A stretch of DNA of 13,812 nt, taken from assembly GCA_028717165.1 (NCBI GenBank), contig JAQUOK010000022.1, forward strand, positions 1-13,812, written 5' to 3'. The DNA is from Victivallaceae bacterium (lineage in GTDB: Bacteria; Verrucomicrobiota; Lentisphaeria; Victivallales; Victivallaceae). Position 1 is the first letter of the stretch. The number at the start of each line of letters is the position of its first letter. The notes beneath the pieces were generated by a model. The model made no database searches and was not told the origin of the DNA. It saw only the letters and a program-made list of their open reading frames with translations. Made by a program: the position numbers and the translations under genes. This document shows, in pieces, positions 1-7,806 of the stretch.

Positions 1-291
1 AGCCAGAAGTTCGGAGTTTTAAATAAGCAGGGCTGGGCGGCCTATACGCTGAAAGGCGATCTGTTCGTCAAAAAGCAGACTTACGAACCCGGAGCTCAAT
101 ATCCGGACTGCAATTGCAATGCCGAATATTTCACGAAGCCGGGTTTTCTCGAAATGGAAACTTTTTCGCCGCTGAAACGGGTCGCTCCCGGCGAATATCT
201 GGAAAACCGCGAAACCTGGAGCTTATTTAAAGCGGACGTCAGCGAGGACGAAGCCGATATCGACGCCAAAATTTTACCGTTGATTTCCTGA
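1..291 (+). CDS. DUF4380-like protein, C-terminal fragment
   Basis: An open frame enters from the left edge in frame 1 and ends at TGA 289-291, giving 96 residues of a C-terminus. The pattern resembles the end of DUF4380 proteins: GWAAY, then LFVKK, a cysteine-containing DCNCNAEYF segment, LEMETFSPL and LAPGE-like VAPGEYLENRETWSLF. From memory, those proteins have a mutarotase-like beta-sandwich fold and are common in carbohydrate-degrading gene clusters of PVC bacteria and Bacteroidota. Nothing catalytic can be assigned from this fragment. It converges on the DapA-like/epimerase operon, with only 10 bp between the two stop codons, so it may belong to the same sugar-utilisation neighbourhood. 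The reading frame is convincing because of its codon use and lack of stops; the family name is less certain. The start lies outside the window. Confidence 0.65.
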   Translation, partial: SQKFGVLNKQGWAAYTLKGDLFVKKQTYEPGAQYPDCNCNAEYFTKPGFLEMETFSPLKRVAPGEYLENRETWSLFKADVSEDEADIDAKILPLIS

Positions 292-309
292 AGTCTAAAA
301 ATCAGGAAA
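284..309. terminator. Hairpin spanning two convergent stop codons
   Basis: TTTCCTGA at 284-291 and TCAGGAAA at 302-309 form a perfect 8-bp inverted repeat with a 10-nt loop. Each arm contains the stop codon of one of the two convergent genes. A bidirectional terminator is the natural reading, but neither side is followed by a clear T-run, so it is not a textbook intrinsic terminator. Confidence 0.35.
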
Positions 310-1366
310 ACCATTTGGCAAGATTGGCTTTAACGAACTCGTCGTCATTCAGATGCGGATAAGCGTCGTAAACCCGCGTGATTTCCTCACTTTGGCCGGG
401 GGAAAGGACTTCGTCCGGGTTCAGACACCAGGTTCCGGCCAGCAGTCCCTGGCGGCGCAGGACTTCATGAATGCCGGGGATACAGCCCGCAAAACCGTGC
501 GCGGGATCGAAAAATGCCGCGTTCGCGTCCGTGACCTCAATATTGCGGGACAGGATTTCAGCTGGGATCGGCTGTCCGGAAGCGGTCAGCGCGTGGATTT
601 CGTCCAGCAGTTTGACCGCTTTTTTCGTCCATACGCACCAGTGCCCAAGCAAACCGCCCTTGATCCGCAAAGATTTTTCGCCGATTCTGTATTCGCTGAT
701 AAGGTCTATGATAATATTGTCGTCATTGCCGGTGTACAGGGTAATTTCATTTTCCTTTCCTGAGTCGGCAAGCGCCCGGATAACGTCGAAGGTATGATAG
801 CGGTTGAACGGGGCTATTTTTATGCCCAGCACATTGTCGATTTTCGCGAATTCAAGCCAGAATTCATACGGCAGCAGCCTGCCGCCGACGCTCGGCTGGA
901 GGTAAAAACCAAGTACCGGCATAACCGCGGCAACCGCGCGGACATGTTCGAGCATCGCTTTAACGTTGCCGGCGGCAAAAGCGCTCATGCTGAGCAGGCA
1001 GGCGTCATAACCGTTGTCCAGAGCGAAACCGGCCTCGTAAACAGCTTGTTCCGTCCGTCCGCAAACGCCGGATACTTTCAATATCCTGCGCCCGGTTTTC
1101 GCGCACCATTCGTCAATGAATTCTGAAGTTTGCGCCAATACCGGTTCGAAGAGCCCGATTTCAGGGTCGCGGATTTCGAATTGCGTCGAATGTACCCCGA
1201 CCGCTATTCCGCCGACACCGGCGTCAATGTAATAACGGCACAGCGCCGCCTGGTTGGCTGGCATGAATTCACGTTTTTCGTTCAGCGCCAGGGGCTGCGC
1301 CGGAATTACCGTGCCCTTGCGGAAATTCGCCAGCGCCTGCGGATCGATATCTTTTATTTGTTTCAT
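302..1366 (-). CDS. DapA-family (dihydrodipicolinate synthase-like) aldolase/lyase
   Basis: A 354-residue class I aldolase of the DapA/N-acetylneuraminate lyase superfamily, a cytoplasmic TIM barrel acting through a Schiff base. The expected pattern is present in order: GGIAVGVHSTQ at about residues 52-62 (place of the substrate-binding Thr pair), Tyr155 in GFYLQP (place of the catalytic Tyr) and Lys183 in GIKIAPFN (Schiff-base Lys). It is longer than housekeeping DapA (about 290 residues), with an extended C-terminus, and sits in a sugar cluster. A keto-acid sugar or lactone substrate therefore looks more likely than lysine synthesis; this is inference. The SD GAGGTG overlaps the stop of the upstream epimerase gene, and the intergenic gap is 9 bp, so the two are probably translationally coupled. 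The exact substrate cannot be read from the sequence. Confidence 0.85.
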   Translation of the reverse strand: MKQIKDIDPQALANFRKGTVIPAQPLALNEKREFMPANQAALCRYYIDAGVGGIAVGVHSTQFEIRDPEIGLFEPVLAQTSEFIDEWCAKTGRRILKVSGVCGRTEQAVYEAGFALDNGYDACLLSMSAFAAGNVKAMLEHVRAVAAVMPVLGFYLQPSVGGRLLPYEFWLEFAKIDNVLGIKIAPFNRYHTFDVIRALADSGKENEITLYTGNDDNIIIDLISEYRIGEKSLRIKGGLLGHWCVWTKKAVKLLDEIHALTASGQPIPAEILSRNIEVTDANAAFFDPAHGFAGCIPGIHEVLRRQGLLAGTWCLNPDEVLSPGQSEEITRVYDAYPHLNDDEFVKANLAKWFS

Positions 1367-1375
1367 TTTGACACC

Positions 1376-2410
1376 TCAGAATTTTCCGTTGTTAACTTCA
1401 AAATGCGTCGGTTTGCCTAATGACGAACCGCCCTGTATAAACCAGGCAGCCTGCCATTTCACCATCTGTTCTACACTGACGCGGGGGGCGCCGAAGAGTT
1501 TTACGGCTTTGCCGGCGTCGCTCAGGTAGCACTTGTCAGCCGGTTTCCCGGTGTAGCCGGCTTTTTTCCCGAGCAGTTTTGCGAATTTTTCAGCGATATA
1601 TTCGACGTTTATTGTCTCCGGCCCGGTAACGTTCATGATACTTGCCGGGGAAGCGCAGTATTCAAGACAGCGCAGGGCCTGGCAATTGGCGTCTCCCTGC
1701 CATAAAACGTTGAAGTATTTAACCGTCCTGTTAACCGGTTCCCCGTTGAAAACCTGCAGGCCTATGTCATGCAGTACCCCGTAGCGCAGATCGATCGCGT
1801 AATTCAGACGGAAAAGCAGTACCTTAGTACCGAAGCGTTTTGAACAGTAGGAAAAAATGCGCTCACGGCCGAGACAGCTTTGTGCGTATTCACCGACCGG
1901 CGCAGGCACGGTATTTTCGGTACAGCCGCCTTCCTCCGCGCTGACCAGCGGATAAACGCAGCCGGTTGAAAAGACGACTGTATTGCTGTTTTTGAAACGG
2001 GTTCCGACATAGCCGGGAACAAGCGCGTTCATAGCCCAGGTCAGTTCTTCCGTGCCGCCGGTACCGAACTTGCGCCCCGCCATAAAGATAATGTTCTTCA
2101 CGTCCGGTAATCCGGCGACTTCCTCCGCATTCAAAAGGTCGCAGGAAATCGTTTCGATGCCCCATGCTTCAAGTCGCCTGCGCCCTGTTTCGTCACCGAA
2201 GCGCGATACCCCGATGACCTTTTTATCGACTCCGGCCGCCTTAATTGCGTTGACCGCCTGGCGGCCGAGTGTTAATCCCATTTTACCGCCGATACCCAGG
2301 ATCATGATATCGCCGTCCAGGCGCCGTACCATATCAACCAGGCCGCTGCCGGGAATTGAAAGCAGTTCTTCCAACTGCGCCTCATCTTTTATTGTTGCCG
2401 GATAATCCAT
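1376..2410 (-). CDS. NAD(P)-dependent epimerase/dehydratase (extended SDR-like)
   Basis: A Rossmann-fold protein of the extended SDR class, likely a sugar epimerase, dehydratase or dehydrogenase. Residue numbers count from the upstream ATG at 2425. The dinucleotide-binding loop is ILGIGGKMG (about 42-50), the Ser-Thr-Gly of the active site is VVFSTGCVY (about 150-158), and the catalytic Tyr is probably Tyr180 in GEYAQSCLGRER. The usual YxxxK lysine is replaced by Cys184. The C-terminal part (IMNVTGPETINVEYIAEKFAKLLGKK) matches the substrate-binding half of NDP-sugar epimerase-like enzymes. I place the start at ATG 2410, not 2425, because GGAG at 2420-2423 gives a proper 9-nt spacing to 2410, while 2425 has no clear SD. 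It is the first gene of the operon with the DapA-like lyase; together they could oxidise or epimerise a sugar acid and then cleave it (inference). Confidence 0.85.
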   Translation of the reverse strand: MDYPATIKDEAQLEELLSIPGSGLVDMVRRLDGDIMILGIGGKMGLTLGRQAVNAIKAAGVDKKVIGVSRFGDETGRRRLEAWGIETISCDLLNAEEVAGLPDVKNIIFMAGRKFGTGGTEELTWAMNALVPGYVGTRFKNSNTVVFSTGCVYPLVSAEEGGCTENTVPAPVGEYAQSCLGRERIFSYCSKRFGTKVLLFRLNYAIDLRYGVLHDIGLQVFNGEPVNRTVKYFNVLWQGDANCQALRCLEYCASPASIMNVTGPETINVEYIAEKFAKLLGKKAGYTGKPADKCYLSDAGKAVKLFGAPRVSVEQMVKWQAAWFIQGGSSLGKPTHFEVNNGKF

Positions 2411-2419
2411 ATTTGACGT

Positions 2420-2423
2420 CTCC
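2420..2423 (-). promoter_or_regulatory. Shine-Dalgarno GGAG deciding the epimerase start
   Basis: On the minus strand GGAG lies 9 nt before ATG 2410. It overlaps the alternative upstream ATG at 2425, which has no SD of its own. This supports a product five residues shorter than the longest open frame. Confidence 0.5.
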
Positions 2424-2454
2424 ATGATTAGAAACCAACTGAATAGTTTCTTTT

Positions 2455-2483
2455 AAAATAATATGCCGGGCGCTTTTAGTCAA
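2455..2483 (-). promoter_or_regulatory. Candidate sigma70 promoter of the epimerase/lyase operon
   Basis: Minus strand: TTGACT (2478-2483) as -35, a 17-bp spacer and TATTTT (2455-2460) as -10. The predicted transcript start, near 2448, leaves a leader of about 40 nt before ATG 2410. Matches are 5/6 and 4/6 with ideal spacing. Read by eye only. Confidence 0.4.
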
Positions 2484-2523
2484 GCTGCAGCAGATAAAAA
2501 AAGGCAGAAATATCGAAAATTGC

Positions 2524-2553
2524 TTGCAATCGGATTGTAAAGGTGTACATTAT
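2524..2553 (+). promoter_or_regulatory. Candidate nagA promoter
   Basis: TTGCAA (2524-2529) followed by TACATT (2546-2551, 16-bp spacer) or CATTAT (2548-2553, 18-bp spacer) gives a plausible sigma70 promoter. It lies just upstream of a perfect palindrome that would cover the transcription start. Each -10 candidate matches 4/6, so this is moderate evidence only. Confidence 0.4.
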
Positions 2554-2556
2554 CAT

Positions 2557-2573
2557 TGTTAAATCATTTAACA
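2557..2573. promoter_or_regulatory. Perfect 17-bp palindromic operator candidate
   Basis: TGTTAAATCATTTAACA is an 8-1-8 perfect inverted repeat placed just after the -10 candidate and 34 bp before the nagA start. Position and symmetry fit a repressor site controlling nagA. The regulator is unknown, and the sequence does not match the NagC or NagR/YvoA sites I can recall. Confidence 0.5.
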
Positions 2574-2607
2574 AAGTCTTTTACCTAACTAATAAAGGGT
2601 TGTCAAA

Positions 2608-3591
2608 ATGTTCAAGGTTCCAGGGTTCGTCGATGTCCAGGTAAATGGTTTCCTCGGTGTGAGTTTTTCAGACGGCAAATTAACGGAAGCGGAATTTATT
2701 CGCGTAAGCAGCGAGGTTTTGAAACGCGGTACGGCCGCTTTTATGGCGACAGTAATTACCAGCAGTGAAGAAATGTATAAAAATGCCCTGGCGGTTATCG
2801 CCAGGGCGATGCGGGCTCCTGAACTGGAGGGCCGCATACTCGGTATTCATGCCGAAGGTCCTTTCCTGAGCAGCAAGCCCGGCGCCGTCGGTGCCCATAA
2901 TCCTGCCTGGGTACGTAGTCCCAGCATCGAATTCTTCAAAAAAATGCAGGAATGGGCGGACGGACAGATCCGCATCCTGACGATTGCCGCTGAAAACGAA
3001 GGTGCTCCTGAACTGACGAAATATGCGGTAAGCCAGGGAGTTACCGTTTCGCTCGGTCATCATCTGGCCGCTTATGACGACCTCCGCAGATGTGCGGATG
3101 CCGGGGCTGCTTTACTTACTCATCTCGGCAACGGCATTCCCAATGAAATTAACCGCCACCATAACGCGATCTGGTCCGGAATGGCCTGTGACGGTTTGAC
3201 TGCCATGATCATTACCGACGGACACCATCTGCCGATGCCGGTGATCAAAAGCATCATCCGCGCCAAAGGGATAGACAATGTTATCATTACCAGTGACGCT
3301 TCCGCAATAGCCGGTATGCCTCCCGGTGAGTATTTTACTTTAGGCAACCGTGCCGTCATTGAGGAAAACGGTCTTCTTCACAACCCGGATAAAAAATGCC
3401 TGGTGGGTTCATCCGCGACGATCATGGAATGCGCCAACCATCTGGGTTCGCTTGGCTTTTTAACGCCTGAAGAAATATTCAGGATGGCTTTCACTAATCC
3501 ACTCAAGGCGATCAAGGTTGATCCCGCCTCAATAAAAACCGGGGCTGAGTATGTCTGGAACGAAAAACTGAGGAAATTTGTTTCGGCTTAA
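2608..3591 (+). CDS. nagA: N-acetylglucosamine-6-phosphate deacetylase (short form)
   Basis: An amidohydrolase that removes acetate from GlcNAc-6-phosphate, giving glucosamine-6-phosphate in amino-sugar catabolism and cell-wall recycling. Visible family motifs: PGFVDVQVNG (5-14), HAEGPFL with metal ligand Glu83 (81-87), SLGHH with His151, THLGNGIPNEINRHHNAIW with His172 (171-189), DGHHLP (204-209), catalytic Asp230 in ITSDAS, and LVGSSATI (265-272). At 327 residues it is shorter than the usual 380 or so. It begins right at the PGF(I/V)D motif, so the N-terminal strands of the small beta-sandwich domain are missing. The start is well supported by AAGGG at 2595-2599 and no in-frame alternative was needed. 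It diverges from the epimerase/lyase operon and is probably controlled by the palindrome at 2557-2573. Its stop overlaps that of rlmH. Confidence 0.87.
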   Translation: MFKVPGFVDVQVNGFLGVSFSDGKLTEAEFIRVSSEVLKRGTAAFMATVITSSEEMYKNALAVIARAMRAPELEGRILGIHAEGPFLSSKPGAVGAHNPAWVRSPSIEFFKKMQEWADGQIRILTIAAENEGAPELTKYAVSQGVTVSLGHHLAAYDDLRRCADAGAALLTHLGNGIPNEINRHHNAIWSGMACDGLTAMIITDGHHLPMPVIKSIIRAKGIDNVIITSDASAIAGMPPGEYFTLGNRAVIEENGLLHNPDKKCLVGSSATIMECANHLGSLGFLTPEEIFRMAFTNPLKAIKVDPASIKTGAEYVWNEKLRKFVSA

Positions 3592-4022
3592 GCATTGTGA
3601 TATTTGCCGCTGCGGGAAATATCGATGGCGCGGTATATCTGCTCCAGGAGAAAAAGCCTTGCCATTTCATGGGTGAACGTCATTTTCGACAGGGAAAACA
3701 GAAAATCGGCGCGTTTTTTTACGGCTTCGGAAAGCCCGAAGGGACCGCCGATAACGAATACGATTTTGCGGTCGATGCCGGACAGTTTCCGGGAAAATTC
3801 CTCCGAGGAAAGTTCTCCGCCTTCTTCGCTCAGGACAAAGACGAACGCCTTGTCTTTATCAATGGCCTTGAGAATTGCCGCACCTTCCTTTTCCGTATCG
3901 CTGTCGCGGATTTCGCTCGTTTCCAGTTTGGCGAAGGGGGACAGCCATTTGGTGAATTCCGCGATTTTGCTCTGGAGGCTGCGGTCTTTTATTTTGCCGA
4001 CTGCAACTATTTTTATTAACAT
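3588..4022 (-). CDS. rlmH: 23S rRNA (pseudouridine1915-N3)-methyltransferase RlmH
   Basis: A SPOUT-class methyltransferase that uses S-adenosylmethionine to methylate pseudouridine 1915 in helix 69 of 23S rRNA; it acts as a dimer on assembled 70S ribosomes. The 144 residues compare with about 155 in most bacteria. Recognisable features are the N-terminal MLIKIVAVGKIKD, the SAM-binding FVIGGPFGLS (89-98), and the knot segment SLSKMTFTHEMARLFLLEQIYRA (110-132) that ends in the family's C-terminal YH (141-142). It starts 2 bp after the stop of the asmA-like gene, with an AGGT SD inside that gene's last codons, so translational coupling is likely. The TAA overlaps the nagA TAA head-to-head in the shared TTAA at 3588-3591. 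Confidence 0.93.
   Translation of the reverse strand: MLIKIVAVGKIKDRSLQSKIAEFTKWLSPFAKLETSEIRDSDTEKEGAAILKAIDKDKAFVFVLSEEGGELSSEEFSRKLSGIDRKIVFVIGGPFGLSEAVKKRADFLFSLSKMTFTHEMARLFLLEQIYRAIDISRSGKYHNA
3599..3623. terminator. Stem-loop after nagA, inside the rlmH 3' end
   Basis: GATATTT (3599-3605) pairs with AAATATC (3617-3623), with a further inner CCG/CGG stem and a triloop, separated by one G/G mismatch. It begins 7 nt after the nagA stop and lies in the last codons of rlmH. It could terminate nagA transcripts, but no T-run follows and it may be chance within coding sequence. Confidence 0.25.
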
Positions 4023-4024
4023 CG

Positions 4025-7000
4025 TTACCTGTCCAGGATGCTGTCTAAAATCCGTTTAACGCCGTCACCGCTTTTTTCGATAATTTCGCCGGTAGTATCG
4101 AGTATATTGAAAGTGTTGGCGCCCATAAAATCAATTACCGTCCGGCTGTAATTGATCTTCGGTTTTTTAACGGTACCCCGCATGTCGACCGGCAGGATAA
4201 TTCCTTCCACATCCAGGTGAGACCTTAATTTCAGGGCCTGGTCGGAGCCCAGCCCGTAATCCCCGTAAAAGATCAGGCTTCTGACTATCTTGCCCCTGAG
4301 ATAGAAATTGCGGATGTAAATCCTGCCCCCTTGGGACTCCAAGTCAATTTTACCGTCGGTGAATCCCAGTATTTTCAGCTTGTGCTGGAAATCGGAGACG
4401 AACTGAGCGGCTTTGCCCATAGCCTTAAGCGCCTTTGAAGGAATCATCTTTTGTATATCCACCAGTATCTGGAAAGGCAGAAGGATTATCTTACCCAGCA
4501 GCGTATCGCTCAAGGCGTTCGGTATTTTTATGTTTTCCACTTCGGTTTTGGCGAAACCGGTCATGTTATCCCAGAGTCCGAGCGGCAGCAGCCCCGTTCC
4601 CGATACTTTCGTATGGAAATTTTTAATGGTAAGCTGGGTTGTTTTATACTGATCTTCGAGGAAAGTATGGAATATCGGGGACAGGTTGAACTTGTCGCTC
4701 CTGGTTTCAATATTATATTTTATGCCGTGCACGGTACTCAGGAAATCTCCCTGCATGGTAAAGATATCCTTATTACTGTTTATCTGCAGGTTTTTCACAT
4801 TGATCTGTTTCCGGCTGCACTCGATCTCGCTTTTTACGTGCGCGGTCAGCACCGAATTATATTTTATTCCCTGCAGATCCACCAGCAAAAGATATTTTTT
4901 GGTTCCCAGGTCAAAACTCAACGGAGCCGGTTCGTTATCTTTGGCGTTCTTAATGAAATCCGGGGTATCGGATATTGAATACGTGACTTCTTCTACCGTC
5001 GTTTTTTCTTCCTGTATGTCAAAGATCCTCTGTATCTTTTCGATGTCGATAATTTTTGAATTCAATTTAATAACGACTGCTTTCGACTTTTCTGCGGGAA
5101 GAATCGTAGAGCCGTTAAGGTTGACTACTTCTCCTTCCCTGCTCTTTACCGTAAAGACGAATTTCCGGCAGTGGAATAAATCCGGCTTCAATTCGGCTTC
5201 GAACGTTCCCAGTCCGTCCACCGCTTCGACCGCTGAACCGCCGTTCAGGCGGTCAATGCTCAAGTCCGACTTGATATCCGTACTCCTGAAATTGTCCCGA
5301 AACGCAAGTTTAAAGGCGCCTTTAATAATTCCGCTTCTCAATTGCGCTCCGGTCAATATGTTCAGTAAATTATAGTTCAGGTAATCCAAAGTCAGGTTCA
5401 GTTCGCCGTTGCCGCCGGCTGTATTCAAATTGCCGTAACCGCTGACCCCGGTTATTACGTTGCTGTTCTGCCTTATTCCAAGAACGAAATCCTTTATCCG
5501 GATCTTATCGAAATCGGTCATTGAACCTGAAGTTGCGAGATTGAGCCGTAGATTTTTGAATATTTTGTCCGTAATTTTCAACTGCATATCGTCTATACTG
5601 AGTGCGGAATTTGATCTGATGGTTTTGAAGCCGTTTTCTGCATCCGCGATGATTTTACCGTTCAGGCCGCCGGCGGTAACCGTATCGTCCTGCAGCAGCT
5701 TCCGGAACTGCCTTACCGGGAGATCGTTGAAAACGAGAACCAGCTTCAGTTTATCGGCAAAATTATTGATCTTGCCGGCATACGGTTCTGCCGAAATACT
5801 GATAACTTTCTTATTATCCTGGAAGAAATTGATTTTTACCGGGTTTAAATTTATTTCACCGCTGTCCATTCTGACGCTTCCGCCTGAGAGAACATTCAGC
5901 GTGAACGGTTCCAGCTTCCCGGTTATGCCCGTGATGCCGTCAACTATTTTTCCGGGCAGGGGCAGAAGGGAGAATTTATGACTCGACAGGTTGTTCAGGT
6001 TAAGGGCAAATTCAGCGGTATTTTTTCTGAAATCAGCGTTGACGAACCCGCCGAAACTCGCCACCATATTTTCCCCGGAATTAAGATCAAAACGGAATTT
6101 CGGGACGGAAAGCAAAAGGTTTTTATTCAGGAAGCCGGATAATTTCTGTTGAAAGCCGATATTTTTGAAGCGTGCTGAACCGGCCTGTATATCCAGGTCT
6201 CCGGCCCTGAGGTTCGCGCCGAAACTCATTTTCCTGCTGTAGTCGAGAACGCAGGCGATATCGCCGTCAAGCCTGCCGCCGTGGATAATGAAACCGCTGT
6301 CGGGAGACTGCAGCAATTTTATAAGGCTCAGGTCAAGCTGCCTTATCGCTAAAGACAGATTGGGTTTTCTTTCCTTTATAAACGTCTGTTTCTCAAATGA
6401 ATAAGTGAAAGCTTTATCGACCTTGAGCGATAAGACTTTTTTGTCATCGGCGCTGAGCTCCGTATTGAAGTTCTTTACCTGCAGGGCCTTTTGCGAATCG
6501 TCAAAGGCGAAATCATATTCGGAACTTAAAAGCAGATCCGGAAACTCGTACTTTTTCCCGTTAATAAGCGCGGCGTCCTTCCGGCTCAGGCGCAGTTTCC
6601 CGGCTCCGGCAAAGCCGTTTTCAGAATATTCGAAATCGCTTATCCAACTGACGCCGACCCGTCCCGGATTCACCTGGCGGATAAACTGGCAGATTATACT
6701 GCTGATTTCGGCGGACAGCGGAGCAACCTTGAACTTACCCTTTATTTTGAAAGGGCGGAAATCGATGCGGGAATTCAGTTCCAAATTGGTTTTTATGAAT
6801 TCCTTTTCCTTCTGGCGCAGGCAGAACTTTTCAATTGTGATGCTTTTTTTATCACCCTGTGCCTCTATGTCGAGCGCCAGATTGCTGTTATTGATCTTTA
6901 CGCCGTTGATTGTCCCGTCAAGCTTGTCCAGATTGCTGGCGAGCGTCAGTTTATAGGGAAGCAGGTATTCGTCGAAAGCGGCGGTCAGAGTAAAGTTCCA

Positions 7001-7663
7001 CTCTCCGCGTTCGACGGTGATGCCGCTGTCGCTTTTTACGGATACGCGGGATTTGAAATTCAAAACGGCGGTTTCATTATTCCTGAATTGAGGAAGATTT
7101 ATATTCAAATCCCTGAATTCCATGACCGAGGCGGTTTGGCCGGCGTTTCCCGTTGCCAGGATAAAGGATGAATTGGTGATCTGAACGTTTTTCAAATCGA
7201 CCGGGATTTTTTCCATTTCAGTTGAGGAGGACTTTTTCTCGCCGGGAGCCGGTTTCGCGTTGCCGCCGGATTTAGTTTCCGGGGATTCGTAAGTCCATTT
7301 GCCGTTTGTATCTCTGGCTATCGTGATCACCGCTTTGTCCAGCAGGACGTCCCGGAAAACAATATTTCCGCTAAGCAGGCTGCCGAGCGAAAAGTAAAGA
7401 TCCAGTTTTTCCGCTTCCGCCAAAGCCTTTTTGCCCGAACCGATGCGAATATTCCCGGCGCTCAGATGGGAGCTGAATAACGACAAATCCACCTTTTCAG
7501 CCTGTATCCGCATATCTATGGAACTGCTGACGGCAGGCAGGACGACCCCGGTTATAAAACCCGAACTGGTGACTATAAAGAATAGAACGGCCAGAACTAA
7601 AAGCAAACTCACTAAAGTTACAGTCAGGATTTTAAAAAATTTCTTTTTCCCTTTTGCAATCAT
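4025..7663 (-). CDS. AsmA-like envelope protein with N-terminal membrane anchor
   Basis: A protein of about 1,212 residues with the layout of AsmA/TamB-type envelope proteins. These are anchored in the inner membrane, project into the periplasm and are linked to lipid transport and outer-membrane homeostasis. The N-terminus MIAKGKKKFFK is followed by one hydrophobic helix (about 12-31), then an AsmA-like start (VDLSLFSSHLSAGNIRIGSG, then LDLYFSLGSLLSGNIVFRDVLLDKAVITI). The long body alternates short beta-strands (repeats of the 'LNLTLDYLNYNLLN' kind) without catalytic motifs. The C-terminus has the GKIDLESQGGRIYIRNFYLRG and DMRGTVKKPKINYS patterns seen in AsmA C-terminal domains. I chose ATG 7663 because AAGGAG lies 7 nt upstream and the anchor then starts as expected. 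The open frame runs on to a GTG at 7735, but that codon sits in a mobile-element repeat. It is first in an operon with rlmH. Confidence 0.86.
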   Translation of the reverse strand: MIAKGKKKFFKILTVTLVSLLLVLAVLFFIVTSSGFITGVVLPAVSSSIDMRIQAEKVDLSLFSSHLSAGNIRIGSGKKALAEAEKLDLYFSLGSLLSGNIVFRDVLLDKAVITIARDTNGKWTYESPETKSGGNAKPAPGEKKSSSTEMEKIPVDLKNVQITNSSFILATGNAGQTASVMEFRDLNINLPQFRNNETAVLNFKSRVSVKSDSGITVERGEWNFTLTAAFDEYLLPYKLTLASNLDKLDGTINGVKINNSNLALDIEAQGDKKSITIEKFCLRQKEKEFIKTNLELNSRIDFRPFKIKGKFKVAPLSAEISSIICQFIRQVNPGRVGVSWISDFEYSENGFAGAGKLRLSRKDAALINGKKYEFPDLLLSSEYDFAFDDSQKALQVKNFNTELSADDKKVLSLKVDKAFTYSFEKQTFIKERKPNLSLAIRQLDLSLIKLLQSPDSGFIIHGGRLDGDIACVLDYSRKMSFGANLRAGDLDIQAGSARFKNIGFQQKLSGFLNKNLLLSVPKFRFDLNSGENMVASFGGFVNADFRKNTAEFALNLNNLSSHKFSLLPLPGKIVDGITGITGKLEPFTLNVLSGGSVRMDSGEINLNPVKINFFQDNKKVISISAEPYAGKINNFADKLKLVLVFNDLPVRQFRKLLQDDTVTAGGLNGKIIADAENGFKTIRSNSALSIDDMQLKITDKIFKNLRLNLATSGSMTDFDKIRIKDFVLGIRQNSNVITGVSGYGNLNTAGGNGELNLTLDYLNYNLLNILTGAQLRSGIIKGAFKLAFRDNFRSTDIKSDLSIDRLNGGSAVEAVDGLGTFEAELKPDLFHCRKFVFTVKSREGEVVNLNGSTILPAEKSKAVVIKLNSKIIDIEKIQRIFDIQEEKTTVEEVTYSISDTPDFIKNAKDNEPAPLSFDLGTKKYLLLVDLQGIKYNSVLTAHVKSEIECSRKQINVKNLQINSNKDIFTMQGDFLSTVHGIKYNIETRSDKFNLSPIFHTFLEDQYKTTQLTIKNFHTKVSGTGLLPLGLWDNMTGFAKTEVENIKIPNALSDTLLGKIILLPFQILVDIQKMIPSKALKAMGKAAQFVSDFQHKLKILGFTDGKIDLESQGGRIYIRNFYLRGKIVRSLIFYGDYGLGSDQALKLRSHLDVEGIILPVDMRGTVKKPKINYSRTVIDFMGANTFNILDTTGEIIEKSGDGVKRILDSILDR

Positions 7664-7670
7664 ATAACAA

Positions 7671-7676
7671 CTCCTT
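7671..7676 (-). promoter_or_regulatory. Strong Shine-Dalgarno fixing the asmA-like start
   Basis: AAGGAG on the minus strand, 7 nt before ATG 7663. It decides against the GTG at 7735, which has no comparable SD and lies in a terminal inverted repeat. Confidence 0.75.
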
Positions 7677-7680
7677 ACTT

Positions 7681-7698
7681 TTGCGGACAAATCCGCAA
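7681..7698. promoter_or_regulatory. Inverted repeat just upstream of the asmA-like SD
   Basis: TTGCGGA (7681-7687) and TCCGCAA (7692-7698) form a perfect 7-bp inverted repeat with a 4-nt loop. It ends 4 nt before the SD of the asmA-like gene. It could be an operator or a leader hairpin that modulates translation; no regulator is identified. Confidence 0.35.
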
Positions 7699-7806
7699 GA
7701 AAGTTTTTAAGTTTTAAAGGTATCTTTATACTCACATTTCGGGGGGCGTTCCGGTCAGTTCAGAGCCGTTAACTTTCCGGTTTTCCGTTTGAGCTTTCGC
7801 CGACAA

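Noticed and set aside
353..1529. Plus-strand open frames over the DapA-like and epimerase genes
   Set aside because: Shadows of two well-supported minus-strand genes; no independent start signals.
4451..5375. Long plus-strand open frames across the asmA-like gene
   Set aside because: They are antisense to a clearly coding 1,212-codon frame and have no family resemblance; they arise from its codon bias.
7664..7735. GTG-initiated N-terminal extension of the asmA-like protein
   Set aside because: The GTG is in a terminal inverted repeat and lacks an SD, while ATG 7663 has AAGGAG at 7 nt and gives a normal membrane anchor.
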